Shown: positions 7,247 through 17,671, numbered from the stretch's first letter. The stretch: DNA of 64,000 bases from Pseudomonas sp. PDM14 (GCF_014851905.1 NZ_JACVAQ010000002.1:372001-436000); one strand, 5' to 3'. Numbers and translations are program-made. The notes: a model not told the origin generated them from the sequence alone.

Positions 7247-9893
7247 CGTCCTCCCACTGGGGTTGATGCTGCAACGGCAGGTGCAGGATCAGGCTGGCGC
7301 CCCGGCCGTCGAGCCCCTCGCCCACGCTGACCCGCCCGCCATGCGCGCCGAGCATACCCTGGCAGATCGCCAGGCCGAGGCCGGTGCCCTGGCCGCCGCG
7401 GTCGCCACGGGCGGCGGTGTAGAACATGTCGAAGATCTTTTCCCGCTCGTGTTCCGGAATGCCCGGCCCCTGGTCACTGACCACGAAGCGCAACTCGTCC
7501 TCGCCGCAATCCACGGCGATGCGCAGGCGACCGTCGAGCGGCGAAAAACGCGCGGCATTTTCCAGCACGTTGACCAGTGCCTGTTCGATCAGCGCCGCGT
7601 GCACATAGAGCAGCGGCAATTCGGTCGGCACCGCGAGCTGCACCTGCAGCGGCGCCAGCACCGGGCGCAGACGCTGCACGGCGCTGGCAACGATGTCGGC
7701 CGGCGCCACCCAGTCCCGCGCCAGCTTCAGGCCGCCGTGGCCGAGACGGGTCATGTCCAGCAGGTTCTGGATGTAACGGTCCAGCCGCTCGGCTTCATCG
7801 CGGGTGCCTTCCAGCAACTCGCGACGGTCGCTCAGCGGAATCGCCTCGCCAAGCGCCAGCAGGCTGTCGATGGAGCCGCGCATGGCCGTCAGCGGTGTGC
7901 GCAGGTCGTGGGAAACCGAGGCCAGCAGCGCGCTGCGCAGTTCTTCGGTTTGCCCGTGCAGGCGCGCAGCTTCGAGGTCTTCAGCCAGCTGCGCGCGCGC
8001 CAGCGCCTGGGCCAGCGGCTGCCCCAGTGCGGCGAGCAAGCGGCGTTGCTCCGGCGCCAGAGGCCGGCCATCACGCGGGCTGACGCCGAGCAGCGCCAGC
8101 GGGCCATCCTCACCGGACAGCGGCGACCACCACCAGCGCCCACCCGGCAAGGTGCCCGTGCCGAGGCCGGCTGGTTGGTCGTGCTGCCAGGCCCAGTCGG
8201 CGGCGGCGCGTTCCTGTTCGGCGAGCAGGCGCTGCACGCCGCCCTCGACCTTCCAGATGCCATCGGCACTGCGCGCAAGCACGGCAATATCGAGCTCGCT
8301 CCAGGCAGAAAACTGTTGCAGCGCAGCGGCCAACACCGCCTGGCGATCGGTCGCCGCGCTGAGCTTGCGCGACAGTTCGAGCAGCGCCGTGGTTTCCGCC
8401 TGGGTCTCGCGCAACGCCGCCAGCTGCCGGCGCTGGCGGCTGGCCAGGTTGCCGGTCAGGGCGGCCATGAGCAGGAAGAACAGCAGCGTCAGCACGTCCT
8501 GCTGGCGTTCGATCTTCAACGACAGCAGCGGCTCGATGAACAGCAGGTTGTAGGCCAGGAACGACAACCCGGCGCAGGCCAGCGACGGCCCGAGGCTGCT
8601 GCGCACCGCCACCAGCAACACGGCGGCGAGGAAGATCAGCGAGATGTTCGGCAATTCGAGGAAATGCGCCAGGCCGCGCGCCAGGGCCGCCGCGGTGAGG
8701 GTGGCGAGCAGCGCCAGCAGGTAGTCACGCCAGACCGGCGGCGCGCTGGCATGCCGAGGCGCCGGCAGTTGCTGCGCATCGCTGTCGAGCACGCTGATCT
8801 CCAGGCCCTCGCCCAGCGCCAGCAGACGCTCCGCCAGGCCTCGCCCGAACCACCAGCGACGACGCAGGCGCTGGCGGCTGCGCCCGACCAGGATCAGGCT
8901 GGCGCGGCGTTCGTAGGCGTGTTCGACCAGGGTGCGCGAGACCTCGCCACCCCGCAGGCTGACCACCTCGCCGCCGAGGCGTTCGGCCAGCTGCTGCGCC
9001 GACTGCAAATGCGCCAGGCGCTGCTCGTCACGCTCGCCGCCGGTGTCGACGTGCACCACCGACCAGGGCAGATGACGCCGTTCGGCCACGCGACAGGCGT
9101 GCCGCACCAGGCGCTCGGCCTGGGCATCACCGTCGATGCCGACCAGCAACCGGCCGCGCACGGTCGGTGCCTCCTGGCCCTGCTGGCGGTAGCGCCGGGC
9201 CAGGTCGGCATCCACCCGGGCGGCAGCAGTCTGCATCGCCAGCTCGCGCAAGGCGGTGAGGTTGGTCTGGCTGAAGAAGGCATCGATGGCCGCGCGCGCC
9301 TGCTCCGGCACGTAGACCTTGCCGTCGCGCAGGCGCTCGAGCAGCTCGCGCGGCGGCAGGTCGATCAGGAGGATCTCGTCGGCTTCCTGTAACACCCAGT
9401 CCGGCAGGGTTTCGCGGACCTGCACGCCGGTGATGTCGCGGACCTGATCGTTGAGGCTTTCCAAGTGCTGCACGTTGACCGTGGTGTAGACGTCGATACC
9501 CGCGGCCAGCAGCTCCTGCACGTCCTGCCAGCGCTTGGCGTGGCGGCTGCCGGGGGCGTTGCTGTGCGCCAGCTCGTCGACCAGCACCAGCTGCGGTGGC
9601 TGGGCGAGGATGCCGTCGAGGTCCATCTCGTTCATCGCCACGCCACGGTACTCCAGGCGCAGCGGTGGCTGTTGCGGCAGGCCGATGAGCATCGCCTCGG
9701 TCTCGGCGCGGCCGTGGGTCTCAACGACCCCGGCACGCAGGTCGACGCCCTGGCGCAAGCGGCTCTGCGCCGCCTGCAGCATGGCGAAGGTCTTGCCTAC
9801 ACCGGGCGCCGCACCGAGAAAGACCTTGAGCCGGCCCCGGCCATCGCGCGGCATGTCGGCTAGCAAGGCATCGGCGCGTACGGCATCACTCAT
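7227..9893 (-). CDS. kdpD: Potassium-sensing histidine kinase KdpD
   Basis: The protein has 888 residues. The KdpD N-terminal domain starts with Walker A GAAPGVGKT (Lys34), then a universal-stress-protein-like domain (LLVGIDGDAQAERLVRHA), four membrane segments (about residues 390-490), a GAF-like region, HisKA with phospho-acceptor His in SVSHDLRTPL, and an HATPase domain with N box ENAARFSP and G boxes GPGIP and GQGTGLGLA. All expected KdpD parts are present. The ATG at 9893 lies five bases after the kdpC stop. The frame is open far upstream, over kdpC, but that part reads as antisense-like low-complexity sequence. KdpD phosphorylates KdpE under K+ limitation. Confidence 0.95.
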   Translation of the reverse strand: MSDAVRADALLADMPRDGRGRLKVFLGAAPGVGKTFAMLQAAQSRLRQGVDLRAGVVETHGRAETEAMLIGLPQQPPLRLEYRGVAMNEMDLDGILAQPPQLVLVDELAHSNAPGSRHAKRWQDVQELLAAGIDVYTTVNVQHLESLNDQVRDITGVQVRETLPDWVLQEADEILLIDLPPRELLERLRDGKVYVPEQARAAIDAFFSQTNLTALRELAMQTAAARVDADLARRYRQQGQEAPTVRGRLLVGIDGDAQAERLVRHACRVAERRHLPWSVVHVDTGGERDEQRLAHLQSAQQLAERLGGEVVSLRGGEVSRTLVEHAYERRASLILVGRSRQRLRRRWWFGRGLAERLLALGEGLEISVLDSDAQQLPAPRHASAPPVWRDYLLALLATLTAAALARGLAHFLELPNISLIFLAAVLLVAVRSSLGPSLACAGLSFLAYNLLFIEPLLSLKIERQQDVLTLLFFLLMAALTGNLASRQRRQLAALRETQAETTALLELSRKLSAATDRQAVLAAALQQFSAWSELDIAVLARSADGIWKVEGGVQRLLAEQERAAADWAWQHDQPAGLGTGTLPGGRWWWSPLSGEDGPLALLGVSPRDGRPLAPEQRRLLAALGQPLAQALARAQLAEDLEAARLHGQTEELRSALLASVSHDLRTPLTAMRGSIDSLLALGEAIPLSDRRELLEGTRDEAERLDRYIQNLLDMTRLGHGGLKLARDWVAPADIVASAVQRLRPVLAPLQVQLAVPTELPLLYVHAALIEQALVNVLENAARFSPLDGRLRIAVDCGEDELRFVVSDQGPGIPEHEREKIFDMFYTAARGDRGGQGTGLGLAICQGMLGAHGGRVSVGEGLDGRGASLILHLPLQHQPQWEDDDADEH

Positions 9894-9898
9894 CGCGG

Positions 9899-10465
9899 TC
9901 ACTCGGTCGGGGCGGGTTGGCGATTGTCGGCCAGGGCCATGTTCAGCGCCAGTACGTTGACCACCGCGGGGCCGATCAGGGGCTGCTGCACATGCTGTTG
10001 CAGCAGGCGTTCCAATTGCTCCGCGGGAATACCGCGAGCCGCGGCGATCCGCGCGATCTGGTAGCGCGCCGCCGCTGGCGACAGGTGCGGGTCGAGGCCG
10101 CTGGCGGAGGTGGTCACCAGTTGCATCGGCACGTCGCCCTGCCCGGCCACGGCCAGGCGCTCGGCTTCGGCGGCAATGCGCATGGCCAGCGCCGGGTTGC
10201 TCGGCGCCAGGTTGCTCGCACCGCTGGCCACCGTGGCGAGACCGGCGGCCGAGGGCCGTGGCTGGAACCATTCGGCACCCTCGAAGTTCTGCGCCAGCAG
10301 CGCGCTGCCGCGCAGCTCGCCGCTGGCATCGCGCACCAGGCTGCCGTTGGCCTGCTCGGGGAACGCCACCTGGGCGATGCCGGTGACGGTCAGCGGGTAG
10401 ATCACCCCGGTAATCAGGGTCATGAACGCCAGCACACTCAGGGCTGGGCGGATGTGTTTGAGCAT
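9899..10465 (-). CDS. kdpC: K+-transporting ATPase subunit C
   Basis: The protein has 188 residues with a single N-terminal membrane anchor ([20 protein letters not shown]) and a soluble periplasmic domain containing [10 protein letters not shown] and the conserved C-terminal segment [16 protein letters not shown]. This is the standard KdpC architecture; the subunit assembles with KdpA and KdpB. The ATG at 10465 follows GAGG at good spacing, and an upstream in-frame start has no such support. The gene is separated from kdpB by 124 nt, unusual because every other junction in this operon is shorter than 10 nt or overlapping. Confidence 0.95.
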   Translation of the reverse strand: MLKHIRPALSVLAFMTLITGVIYPLTVTGIAQVAFPEQANGSLVRDASGELRGSALLAQNFEGAEWFQPRPSAAGLATVASGASNLAPSNPALAMRIAAEAERLAVAGQGDVPMQLVTTSASGLDPHLSPAAARYQIARIAAARGIPAEQLERLLQQHVQQPLIGPAVVNVLALNMALADNRQPAPTE

Positions 10466-10524
10466 GATCAATTCCTCAACAGTTGAAATACAACGCAGCG
10501 CCACCGGGTGATTCCCCTTTGGGC

Positions 10525-10583
10525 CAGCGCAAGCGCTGTTCAGCGATAAAGCCTCTGTCCCGTCTGCGCGGGCGGCCCCAGAC
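10525..10583 (-). other. Hairpins in the kdpB-kdpC spacer
   Basis: The 124-nt spacer holds a short palindrome CAGCGCAAGCGCTG (10525-10538) and a larger potential stem GTCTG/CAGAC (10562-10566 with 10579-10583). No T-run follows, so full termination is not expected. An effect on mRNA processing or on the relative amount of KdpC and the sensor genes is possible but not shown. Confidence 0.4.
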
Positions 10584-10589
10584 AGGCCG

Positions 10590-12656
10590 TTACACCAGGC
10601 CCAGCGCCACCAGCAGCAGGTCGATCAGCTTGATGCCGACAAAGGGCGCCAGCAGGCCGCCGAGGCCGTAGATCAGCAGGTTGCGGCGCAGCAGGCTGGC
10701 GGCATCCGTGGCCTGCACGCGCACGCCACGCAGGGCCAGGGGAATCAGCGCGACGATGATCAGGGCGTTGAACACGATGGCCGAGAGGATCGCGCTCTGC
10801 GGGCTGTGCAGCTGCATCAGGTTGAGCACGCCGAGCTGCGGGTAGATGCCGGCGAACAGCGCGGGCAGGATGGCGAAGTACTTGGCCACGTCGTTGGCCA
10901 CCGAGAAGGTGGTCAGGGCGCCACGGGTCACCAACAGCTCCTTGCCCACCTGCACCACGTCGAGCAGCTTGGTCGGGTCGGAGTCGAGGTCGACCAGGTT
11001 GGCGGCCTCGCGGGCAGCCTGGGTACCGTCGTTCATCGCCAGGCCGACATCGGTCTGGGCCAGCGCCGGCGCGTCGTTGGCGCCATCTCCGCACATGGCG
11101 ACCATCTTGCCTTCGGCCTGCTCGCTGCGAATGCGCTGCAGCTTCTTCTCCGGCGTGGCCTCGGCGATCACGTCATCGACCCCCGCTTCGGCGGCGATGG
11201 CGGCGGCGGTCAGCGGGTTGTCGCCGGTGACCATCACCGTGCGAATACCCATCTGCCGCAGCTCGGCGAAGCGCTCGCGGATACCCGGTTTGACCACGTC
11301 CTTGAGGTGAATGGCGCCGAGCAAGCGGTCGCCGCCGGCCACCAGCAACGGCGTGCCACCGCTCTGGGCGATCTTCTCCACCTCGCGTGCCAGTGGCGCC
11401 GGCATCTCGTCGCGGCTCAGGCCCAGGTAAAGCAGCACTGCATCCACCGCGCCCTTGCGGTAGCTGACGCCGGCCCAGTCGACACCGGACAGCCGCGTTT
11501 CGGCGCTGAACGGGATCGCCTTGAGCTCGCTGCGCGGCGGCTCGATCAGGGTGTTCAGCGCGCGCAGGTACTCGACGATCGACTTGCCCTCCGCCGTGTC
11601 GTCGGCCAGCGAAGCCAGCAGCGCGGCGTCACTGAGTTCCTTGCCGCTCACGCCCGGCGCCTTGCACAGTGCACTGCAACGGCGGTTGCCGAAGGTGATG
11701 GTGCCGGTCTTGTCCAGCAACAGCACATGCACGTCCCCTGCCGCTTCCACCGCACGGCCGGACTTGGCGATGACGTTGAGGCGCACCAGGCGGTCCATGC
11801 CGGCGATGCCGATGGCCGAGAGCAGCCCGCCGATGGTGGTCGGGATCAGCGTCACCAGTAGCGCCACCAGGTACACCAGCGGCAGGTCGCCGCCGGCAAA
11901 ACGGGCGAACGGCTGCAGCGTCGCCACCACCAGCAGGAAGATCAGGGTCAGGCCGATCAGCAGGATGTCCAGCGCCACTTCGTTCGGCGTCTTCTGCCGC
12001 TTGGCGCCTTCGACCAGGGCGATCATCCGGTCCAGGGTCGACTCGCCCGGGTTGGCGGTGATCTGCACCAGCAGCCAGTCGGACACCACGCGGGTATTGC
12101 CGGTGACGGCCGAGCGGTCGCCGCCGGATTCGCGGATCACCGGCGCCGACTCGCCGGTGATCGCCGCTTCGTTGACCGCGGCGATCCCGGCGATCACCTC
12201 GCCGTCACCAGGGATCAGTTCGCCGGCCTCGACACGCACGATGTCGCCGCGGCGCAGGCTGCTCGCCGGCACGGTTTCGTACTGTTGCGCGGCGGTCTGC
12301 CGACGCGCGCCGAGACCCTGGCTGCCAGCCTTGAGGCTGTCGGCGCGGGCCTTGCCGCGGCCTTCGGCCAGCGCTTCGGCAAAGTTGGCGAAGAGCACGG
12401 TGAACCACAGCCACAGGGCGATCTGCACCGCCAGGCCAGTGGACACCGCAGGGTTGGGCACGAAGCACAGCAGCGTGGTGACCAACGCGGTCAGCTCGAC
12501 CACGAACATCACCGGCGAGCGCAGCAGCTGGCGCGGGTCGAGCTTGACGAAGGCTTGCAGCAGCGCGGGCTTCCACAGGGCCGCCAGGCTGGTACGCGGT
12601 TGCGTCTTGGTGCTGCCGGTGGCCGGCAGCTGGGTTTGAGTTCGGGCGTTCATCAT
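10590..12656 (-). CDS. kdpB: K+-transporting P-type ATPase subunit B
   Basis: The protein has 688 residues. P-type ATPase motifs are in order: TGES (actuator loop, residues 167-170, where the family serine is an inhibitory phosphorylation site), DKTGTIT with phospho-acceptor Asp315, and [12 protein letters not shown] in the P domain, with membrane helices flanking them. It is the ATP-hydrolysing subunit of KdpFABC in the inner membrane. Two adjacent ATG codons (12656 and 12653) follow AGGGAG; I use the first. It lies nine bases downstream of kdpA. Confidence 0.97.
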   Translation of the reverse strand: MMNARTQTQLPATGSTKTQPRTSLAALWKPALLQAFVKLDPRQLLRSPVMFVVELTALVTTLLCFVPNPAVSTGLAVQIALWLWFTVLFANFAEALAEGRGKARADSLKAGSQGLGARRQTAAQQYETVPASSLRRGDIVRVEAGELIPGDGEVIAGIAAVNEAAITGESAPVIRESGGDRSAVTGNTRVVSDWLLVQITANPGESTLDRMIALVEGAKRQKTPNEVALDILLIGLTLIFLLVVATLQPFARFAGGDLPLVYLVALLVTLIPTTIGGLLSAIGIAGMDRLVRLNVIAKSGRAVEAAGDVHVLLLDKTGTITFGNRRCSALCKAPGVSGKELSDAALLASLADDTAEGKSIVEYLRALNTLIEPPRSELKAIPFSAETRLSGVDWAGVSYRKGAVDAVLLYLGLSRDEMPAPLAREVEKIAQSGGTPLLVAGGDRLLGAIHLKDVVKPGIRERFAELRQMGIRTVMVTGDNPLTAAAIAAEAGVDDVIAEATPEKKLQRIRSEQAEGKMVAMCGDGANDAPALAQTDVGLAMNDGTQAAREAANLVDLDSDPTKLLDVVQVGKELLVTRGALTTFSVANDVAKYFAILPALFAGIYPQLGVLNLMQLHSPQSAILSAIVFNALIIVALIPLALRGVRVQATDAASLLRRNLLIYGLGGLLAPFVGIKLIDLLLVALGLV

Positions 12657-12665
12657 GGTTCTCCC

Positions 12666-14366
12666 TTAGAGGCCCTGGAACATGGCGAGGTGTTCGGCAA
12701 GCGGGCCCAGGGCCAGCGCCGGAAAGAACGTCAGGCCGCCGACCAGGAGGATGGTCAGGGTCAGCAGGGTGACGAACAGCGGGCCGTGGGTGGGGAAGCT
12801 GTTGCTACCCAGTGGCGCGCTCTTCTTCGCCGCCAGGCTGCCGGCGATGGCGAGGATCGGCAGGATGTAGCCGAAGCGGCCGATGAGCATGGCCAGGCCG
12901 AGCATCAGGTTGTGGTACGGCGTGTTGCTGCTGAAGCCGCCGAACGCCGATCCGTTGTTGGCCGCACCGGAGGTGTAGCCATAGAGCAGCTGGCTGAAGC
13001 CATGCGCACCGGGGTTGCTGACCGACGCCGCCGGGCCCGGCAAGCTGGCCGCCAGGGCGCCGAGTACCAGCACGCCAACCGGCATCACCAGCAGCGTGGC
13101 GACCAGCAGGCGCACTTCGCGGGCCTCGAGTTTCTTGCCTAGGTACTCCGGCGTGCGGCCGATCATCAGCCCGGCGAGGAACACCGCGATCAGCACGAAC
13201 AGCAGCATGCCGTAGAGCCCCGCACCGACGCCGCCGAAGACCACCTCGCCCAGCATCATGTTGAACATCGGCACCAGGCCGCCGAGCGCGCTGAAGCTGT
13301 CGTGCATGGCATTGACCGAACCGTTCGACGCCGCCGTCGTGGTCACCGCCCACAGCGCCGAGGCCGCGATGCCGAAGCGGCTCTCCTTGCCTTCCAGCGA
13401 CCCGCCCTGCTCGATCGGCAACGCGGCCAGCGCCGGGGTGACCTGATGCTCGGCCCACAGCGTCACGCCCAGGCCGATGACGAACAGGATCAGCATGCTG
13501 GCGAGGATCGCACGGCTCTGGCGCAGGTCCTTGACGTAGTGGCCGAAAGTGAACACCAGCGCCGCCGGGATCAGGATGATCGACGCCAGCTCGAACAGGT
13601 TGCTCCACGCCGTGGGGTTCTCGAACGGGTGCGCCGAGTTGACGCCGAAGAAGCCGCCACCGTTGGTGCCGAGCTGCTTGATGGCGATCTGGCTGGCCGC
13701 AGGACCCAGCGGAATCACCTGGTCGGCACCCTGCAGGGTCAGGGCATGGGCGTAGTCGCTAAAGGTCTGCGGCACGCCGAACCAGACCAGCAGCAGCGCC
13801 AGCACCAGGCAGAACGGCAACAGTCCGTAGAGGATGGCGCGGGTCAGGTCGATCCAGAAGTTGCCCAGGTCGTGGGTCGAGCGTCGGGCGATGCCGCGGC
13901 ACAGCACCACCAGCACCGCAAGGCCGACCGCCGGGCTGACGAAATTCTGCACGCCGAGGCCGACCATCTGGCTGAAATAGCTCAGCGAGGCTTCGCCGCT
14001 GTAGGCCTGCCAGTTGGTGTTGGTAACGAAGCTCACCGCGGTGTTGAACGCCAGGGTCCACTCCAGGCCCGGTAAGCCTTGCGGGTTGAGCGGCAAGGCG
14101 CCCTGCAGCATGAGGATGGCGAACAACACCAGCAGGCTGGCCAGGGTGAAGGACAGCAGTGCCAGGGCGTAGCCTTTCCAGTCCTGCTCGGCATCGGCAT
14201 CGACGCCGGCGACGCGGTAGCACAGCCGCTCGACCGGACCAAGCAATGGCGTCAGCAGGGTCTTCTGCCCTTCCATGGCGCGGAACAGGTAGCGCCCGAG
14301 AAACGGTGCCGGCAGCAGCACCAGCACGAAGAAGGCCAGCAGCAGTGCGTAATCTTGAACCTGCAT
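12666..14366 (-). CDS. kdpA: K+-transporting ATPase subunit A
   Basis: The protein has 566 residues with about ten hydrophobic helices. The four pore-loop repeats of the SKT superfamily are visible around [49 protein letters not shown] and [20 protein letters not shown]. KdpA is the K+-binding, channel-like subunit of the high-affinity KdpFABC pump. It lies nine bases downstream of kdpF. Confidence 0.97.
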   Translation of the reverse strand: MQVQDYALLLAFFVLVLLPAPFLGRYLFRAMEGQKTLLTPLLGPVERLCYRVAGVDADAEQDWKGYALALLSFTLASLLVLFAILMLQGALPLNPQGLPGLEWTLAFNTAVSFVTNTNWQAYSGEASLSYFSQMVGLGVQNFVSPAVGLAVLVVLCRGIARRSTHDLGNFWIDLTRAILYGLLPFCLVLALLLVWFGVPQTFSDYAHALTLQGADQVIPLGPAASQIAIKQLGTNGGGFFGVNSAHPFENPTAWSNLFELASIILIPAALVFTFGHYVKDLRQSRAILASMLILFVIGLGVTLWAEHQVTPALAALPIEQGGSLEGKESRFGIAASALWAVTTTAASNGSVNAMHDSFSALGGLVPMFNMMLGEVVFGGVGAGLYGMLLFVLIAVFLAGLMIGRTPEYLGKKLEAREVRLLVATLLVMPVGVLVLGALAASLPGPAASVSNPGAHGFSQLLYGYTSGAANNGSAFGGFSSNTPYHNLMLGLAMLIGRFGYILPILAIAGSLAAKKSAPLGSNSFPTHGPLFVTLLTLTILLVGGLTFFPALALGPLAEHLAMFQGL

Positions 14367-14375
14367 GCGGCCTCC

Positions 14376-14465
14376 CTAGCTGCGATCGGCGCGCAGCAGC
14401 GCCACCAGCAGATAAATGAAAAGTCCCGAGGCCAGGCCCAGGGACACCCCGTCGAGAATGCTCAT
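14376..14465 (-). CDS. kdpF: Small K+-transporting ATPase subunit KdpF
   Basis: This 29-residue single-helix protein, starting MSILDGVSLGLASGLFIYLL and ending in RADRS, has the length, hydrophobic core and position (first gene of the operon, nine bases before kdpA) of KdpF, the stabilising subunit of the Kdp complex. The ATG at 14465 has GGAG eight bases upstream. It is easily missed because of its size. Confidence 0.92.
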   Translation of the reverse strand: MSILDGVSLGLASGLFIYLLVALLRADRS

Positions 14466-14756
14466 GTGTGATGCTCCGTGAGGCGGTCGCTACCGCTGTG
14501 CGGTCATTCTCGGCAGGCAGGGCGTAAAGGAACGAGACACGCAGGAGCGACGCGGCATAAAGAAGGCGTAAAGAAGCGCGGCCACTGCATTACAACGGGC
14601 GGGAGGGGCAGTGACTGGACAGCGGCCCCGCCACTCCGGAGAAACGAGCGCGCGAAGGAAGGACGCAGTGTTGAAGATGTACAGAAGGCGGCAGCGTCAT
14701 CGGCCGGGCCGCACCGACAACTGATTGAGCGCCCCATCCATAGCGCTTGAACGCAC
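14466..14756. other. Intergenic region upstream of kdpF
   Basis: This gap (the first part of 362 bases between kdpF and the DUF945 gene) contains the phased repeats described separately and otherwise no supported gene. Short open frames within it have no ribosome-binding site and no recognisable product. It should hold the kdp promoter. Confidence 0.5.
14521..14575 (-). promoter_or_regulatory. Phased direct repeats upstream of kdpF, candidate KdpE sites
   Basis: On the minus strand TTCTTTACGCC (14575-14565) is followed immediately by TTCTTTATGCC (14564-14554), and a related TTCCTTTACGCC lies at 14532-14521. The copies begin 11 and 33 bases apart, so all are on one helical face. They lie 56-110 bases upstream of the kdpF start. 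KdpE of E. coli binds T-rich direct repeats upstream of kdpF, so these are good operator candidates. I could not place a convincing -10/-35 pair. Confidence 0.55.
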
Positions 14757-14796
14757 AACGGCCGACCACCCCGCGGGTGCGGAGTGGTCGGCCGTT
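14757..14796 (-). terminator. Hairpin terminator of the DUF945 gene
   Basis: The arms AACGGCCGACCAC (14757-14769) and GTGGTCGGCCGTT (14784-14796) pair perfectly over 13 bases. After one mismatch, CCGC/GCGG extends the stem to a GGGT loop. It lies 31 bases beyond the DUF945 stop, in the right place for a terminator, though no clear T-run follows. Confidence 0.65.
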
Positions 14797-14827
14797 GATC
14801 GTGCCTGGCGCCAGCGGCGCCTGCTTC

Positions 14828-16390
14828 TTACTGCAGCTCGACGCTGTCCTCGGACAGGCCTTCGAGGTCCAGCTCCGGCTCGGCGCCAGCTTCATCGGCG
14901 GCACCACCGCCCATACCGCCGGCCATCGCCATGACCATGCCGACGAACTCTTCGACGGTCATCTTCTGGCCGTTGAAGTCGACCTGATTGTTGGCGTATT
15001 GCAGGCTGGAGACGATGTCGTTGCCTTCCAGTCTGGCCAGCTGGGTGGACAGCGCCATGCCACTGGCCATCTCGGTCATCATCGACGCCTGCTGGGCAAT
15101 CGCTTCCTGGTCGGCCTGGCCGTCGAAGGCCGCCTGCACGCTGACCACGTCACTGATCATCGGCTTGGACACCACCAGCCTGGCGCTCAGCTGGCCGATC
15201 AGTTGCTGGGCCAACAGCGGTGCCGGCAATTCCAGCGACTCCGGCTTGTTGAAGTCCACCGCCAGGGCGAAATGGCTCTCGCCATTGGCGGTCTTGAACG
15301 ACAGTTTCTCCAGGGCCAGTTGCGGCTTGGCGGCCAGCAACTGGTTCACGTCGGCCAGCAGCTGGGCCTTCTCCGCGTCATTCAACTCCGGCACTGCAGC
15401 GGCGTCGTCATCGTTGGCCGCCTGCAGCGACTGCAGCTTGCTCTCGTAGAGTCTGGCCAGTGACTGGGTGGCCGGAATGTCCAGGTTCTTCAGGCCCCAG
15501 ATCATCTGCGCGCCGCCGATGTCCTTGCCGTTGTAGCTGATCATGCCGATGTCGTAGACGACGCGGCCGGCCAGGTTGCTGCCGGTTTCTTCCAGGGTGT
15601 CGCTCTGGCTGAAATCCTTGAACAGCAGCGGCAGGCGCTCGCCAACTTTGACTTCGGCGCTGGCCAGTTTCACATCGTTGCGGCCCAGGTAGAAACCCGA
15701 GGTGCCCTTGAAGCGGTCGCTGTCCAGGCTCAGGCCGCGCAGCTCCATCAGCACCGGCTCCTGGTTTTCCGCGTTGACCGACAGCACCAGGCTGTCCATG
15801 TTGCCGCCGATGCGGATCTTCTCGGCCTCGGCGCTGGCGTCCACGTCGAGGATCAGGCCGGAAAAGGTCAGCTTGCTCGACTCATCGAGGGCGACGTCCA
15901 GCGGCAGCAGTTCGACGGTGCCGCTGGTGGCGCGGTCGTAGCCGAGGCTGACTTGGCCTTTGAGCGGGGACTCGCCCTTGCTCGCGGCAAACCATTTTTC
16001 GGTGAAGGCATTGGGCTGCAGCGCGTAATTGCTGGTGGCCATTACCGGCATCAGTTTGCCGGCCTTGAGGCGCGACAGCGGCAGCGGGCCGTGCTCGATA
16101 TGGTCGACGAAAAGCAGTTCGACGTTCCTGTACTCGTCGCCGAAGGTGGCACTGTCGGCCTTCAGGCGGTAGTGCGCGGTGCTGGTGAAGAGGCTCTTCT
16201 CCAGCGAGACCAGTTCCAGGGTGACGCTGCCGTCGAAGCCGACCAGCGCGGTTTTCATTTGCTGATTGGCCTGCTCGACGGACGTGCGCAGCACGCCATC
16301 CAGTTGCTCGCCGGTGTACCACGCCCCAGCGGTACTCAGCGCCCCGACCGCCACGATGAGGCCTACAGCGATTCCTGCTGATTTTTTCAT
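14828..16390 (-). CDS. DUF945 (YdgA-type) family protein
   Basis: The protein has 520 residues. An N-terminal hydrophobic segment (AGIAVGLIVAVGALSTAGAW) acts as signal or anchor, followed by a long soluble domain with the layout of DUF945/YdgA proteins, including WYTGEQLD directly after the helix. The C-terminus is rich in Gly, Met and acidic residues. The ATG at 16390 is chosen because it begins the MKKS signal-type N-terminus; the open frame extends 21 codons further with no support. Function is unknown; an envelope location is inferred. It is monocistronic, with a strong hairpin after the stop. Confidence 0.85.
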   Translation of the reverse strand: MKKSAGIAVGLIVAVGALSTAGAWYTGEQLDGVLRTSVEQANQQMKTALVGFDGSVTLELVSLEKSLFTSTAHYRLKADSATFGDEYRNVELLFVDHIEHGPLPLSRLKAGKLMPVMATSNYALQPNAFTEKWFAASKGESPLKGQVSLGYDRATSGTVELLPLDVALDESSKLTFSGLILDVDASAEAEKIRIGGNMDSLVLSVNAENQEPVLMELRGLSLDSDRFKGTSGFYLGRNDVKLASAEVKVGERLPLLFKDFSQSDTLEETGSNLAGRVVYDIGMISYNGKDIGGAQMIWGLKNLDIPATQSLARLYESKLQSLQAANDDDAAAVPELNDAEKAQLLADVNQLLAAKPQLALEKLSFKTANGESHFALAVDFNKPESLELPAPLLAQQLIGQLSARLVVSKPMISDVVSVQAAFDGQADQEAIAQQASMMTEMASGMALSTQLARLEGNDIVSSLQYANNQVDFNGQKMTVEEFVGMVMAMAGGMGGGAADEAGAEPELDLEGLSEDSVELQ

Positions 16391-16597
16391 GAGTCTGTCC
16401 GTTGTATGTAGGTGTTGGTTGTCTTCCCTGCCCCCGTGACGGGCCCGACTCACGCCTGGCAGACCAGGTCGTCACGCGCCCCGCAAGGTGCGAGTGGGCC
16501 TGTGGTTAAGGGCGTCAGCTCGCACGGCGAAGCGGCCGTGGAAAAGCCGCGCAAGGTTATCACCGGCACTGCCGGCCACCAATGCGCGGCGTGGTGC

Positions 16598-17671
16598 CTA
16601 TGGCTCGCGCCGCTGGTTCTCGATCGATTCTGTGACCAGGGGCGCACCGCGCACCCAGTCACCGAGCAGGCTGTAGGCCACCGCCAGCAGCGTCGGGCCG
16701 AGGAACAGGCCGATGAAGCCGAACGCGAGGATGCCGCCGAACACGCCGAGCAGTACCACCACCAGCGGCAGGTTGCCACCACGGCTGATCAGGTACGGCT
16801 TGAGCACATTGTCCACGCCGCTGATGATGAAGGTGCCCCAGATGCCGAGGAAGATGGCGAATCCGTACTCGCCCTGGCTGACCAGCCAGGCCGTGGCCGG
16901 CACCCAGACCAGCGGCGGCCCCATGGGAATCAGGCTGAGGATGAAGGTGACGATGCCGAGTACCAGAGCGCCCGGCACACCGGCGATCCAGAAGCCGATC
17001 AGCGCCAGCAGGCCTTGCGCCGCTGCCGTGCCGATCACCCCGTTGACCACCCGTTGCACGGTGCCGGCGACCAGTTGCAGGTAGTGTTCGGCGCGCACGC
17101 CGATCAGGCGCTCCAGCAGGCTCTCGGCGAAGGCCGCCAGGCGCGGACCGTCGCGGTAGAAGAAGAACACCAGGATCAGGCTGAGCACCAGTTCGAGCAT
17201 GCCGCCGCCGATCTGCGCGCTGCGTGCCAGCAGCCAGTTGCCGACTTGGCCGAGGTACGGGCGCAGGCTGGCGAACAGCTCCGAACCTTCGCGACCGACC
17301 TGCTCCCACAGCGCCACCAGACGCTCGCCCACCAGCGGCAGGCTGCCCAGCCAGCTCGGCGGCGACGGCAGGCCGTCGACCTGCACATCCTTGAACAGCG
17401 TGGTGGCGTCGCGCACGTGATCGGCCAGGTTGAAGCCCAGCCACACCAGCGGCACTGCCACCAGCACCATCCAGGCCAGGGTCAGCAGCGCCGCGGCAGC
17501 GGATTCGCGGCCCTTCAGCCAGCGCGTCAAAAGGCGCATCAGCGGCCAGCTGGCGAAGGCCAGGACCGCAGCCCAGAACAGCGCGGAGAAGAACGGCGCC
17601 AGCACCCAGAAGCAGGCCCCGAGAAGCGCCAACAGAAGAATCTGCACCAACAGCCGGTCGTTGTTCAGCAT
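16598..17671 (-). CDS. AI-2E family transporter (PerM/TqsA-type permease)
   Basis: The protein has 357 residues with about seven or eight hydrophobic helices. The conserved block around FILSLIPMGPPLVWVPA, then GTFIISGVDNVLKPYLISRG and the C-terminal GGILAFGFIGLFLGPTLLAV, are typical of the AI-2E/UPF0118 family. Members export diverse small molecules or ions; the family name does not prove AI-2 transport. The gene is flanked by gaps of about 207 and 144 bases and is probably monocistronic. Confidence 0.9.
   Translation of the reverse strand: MLNNDRLLVQILLLALLGACFWVLAPFFSALFWAAVLAFASWPLMRLLTRWLKGRESAAAALLTLAWMVLVAVPLVWLGFNLADHVRDATTLFKDVQVDGLPSPPSWLGSLPLVGERLVALWEQVGREGSELFASLRPYLGQVGNWLLARSAQIGGGMLELVLSLILVFFFYRDGPRLAAFAESLLERLIGVRAEHYLQLVAGTVQRVVNGVIGTAAAQGLLALIGFWIAGVPGALVLGIVTFILSLIPMGPPLVWVPATAWLVSQGEYGFAIFLGIWGTFIISGVDNVLKPYLISRGGNLPLVVVLLGVFGGILAFGFIGLFLGPTLLAVAYSLLGDWVRGAPLVTESIENQRREP

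Noticed and set aside
7230..9392. A 720-codon plus-strand frame opposite kdpD.
   Set aside because: Gln/Arg/Ala-rich shadow of kdpD with no motif or ribosome-binding site.
9894..10271. In-frame upstream extension of kdpD over kdpC.
   Set aside because: It overlaps the well-supported kdpC gene and is Arg/Gly-rich shadow sequence; the KdpD domain starts normally after the ATG at 9893.
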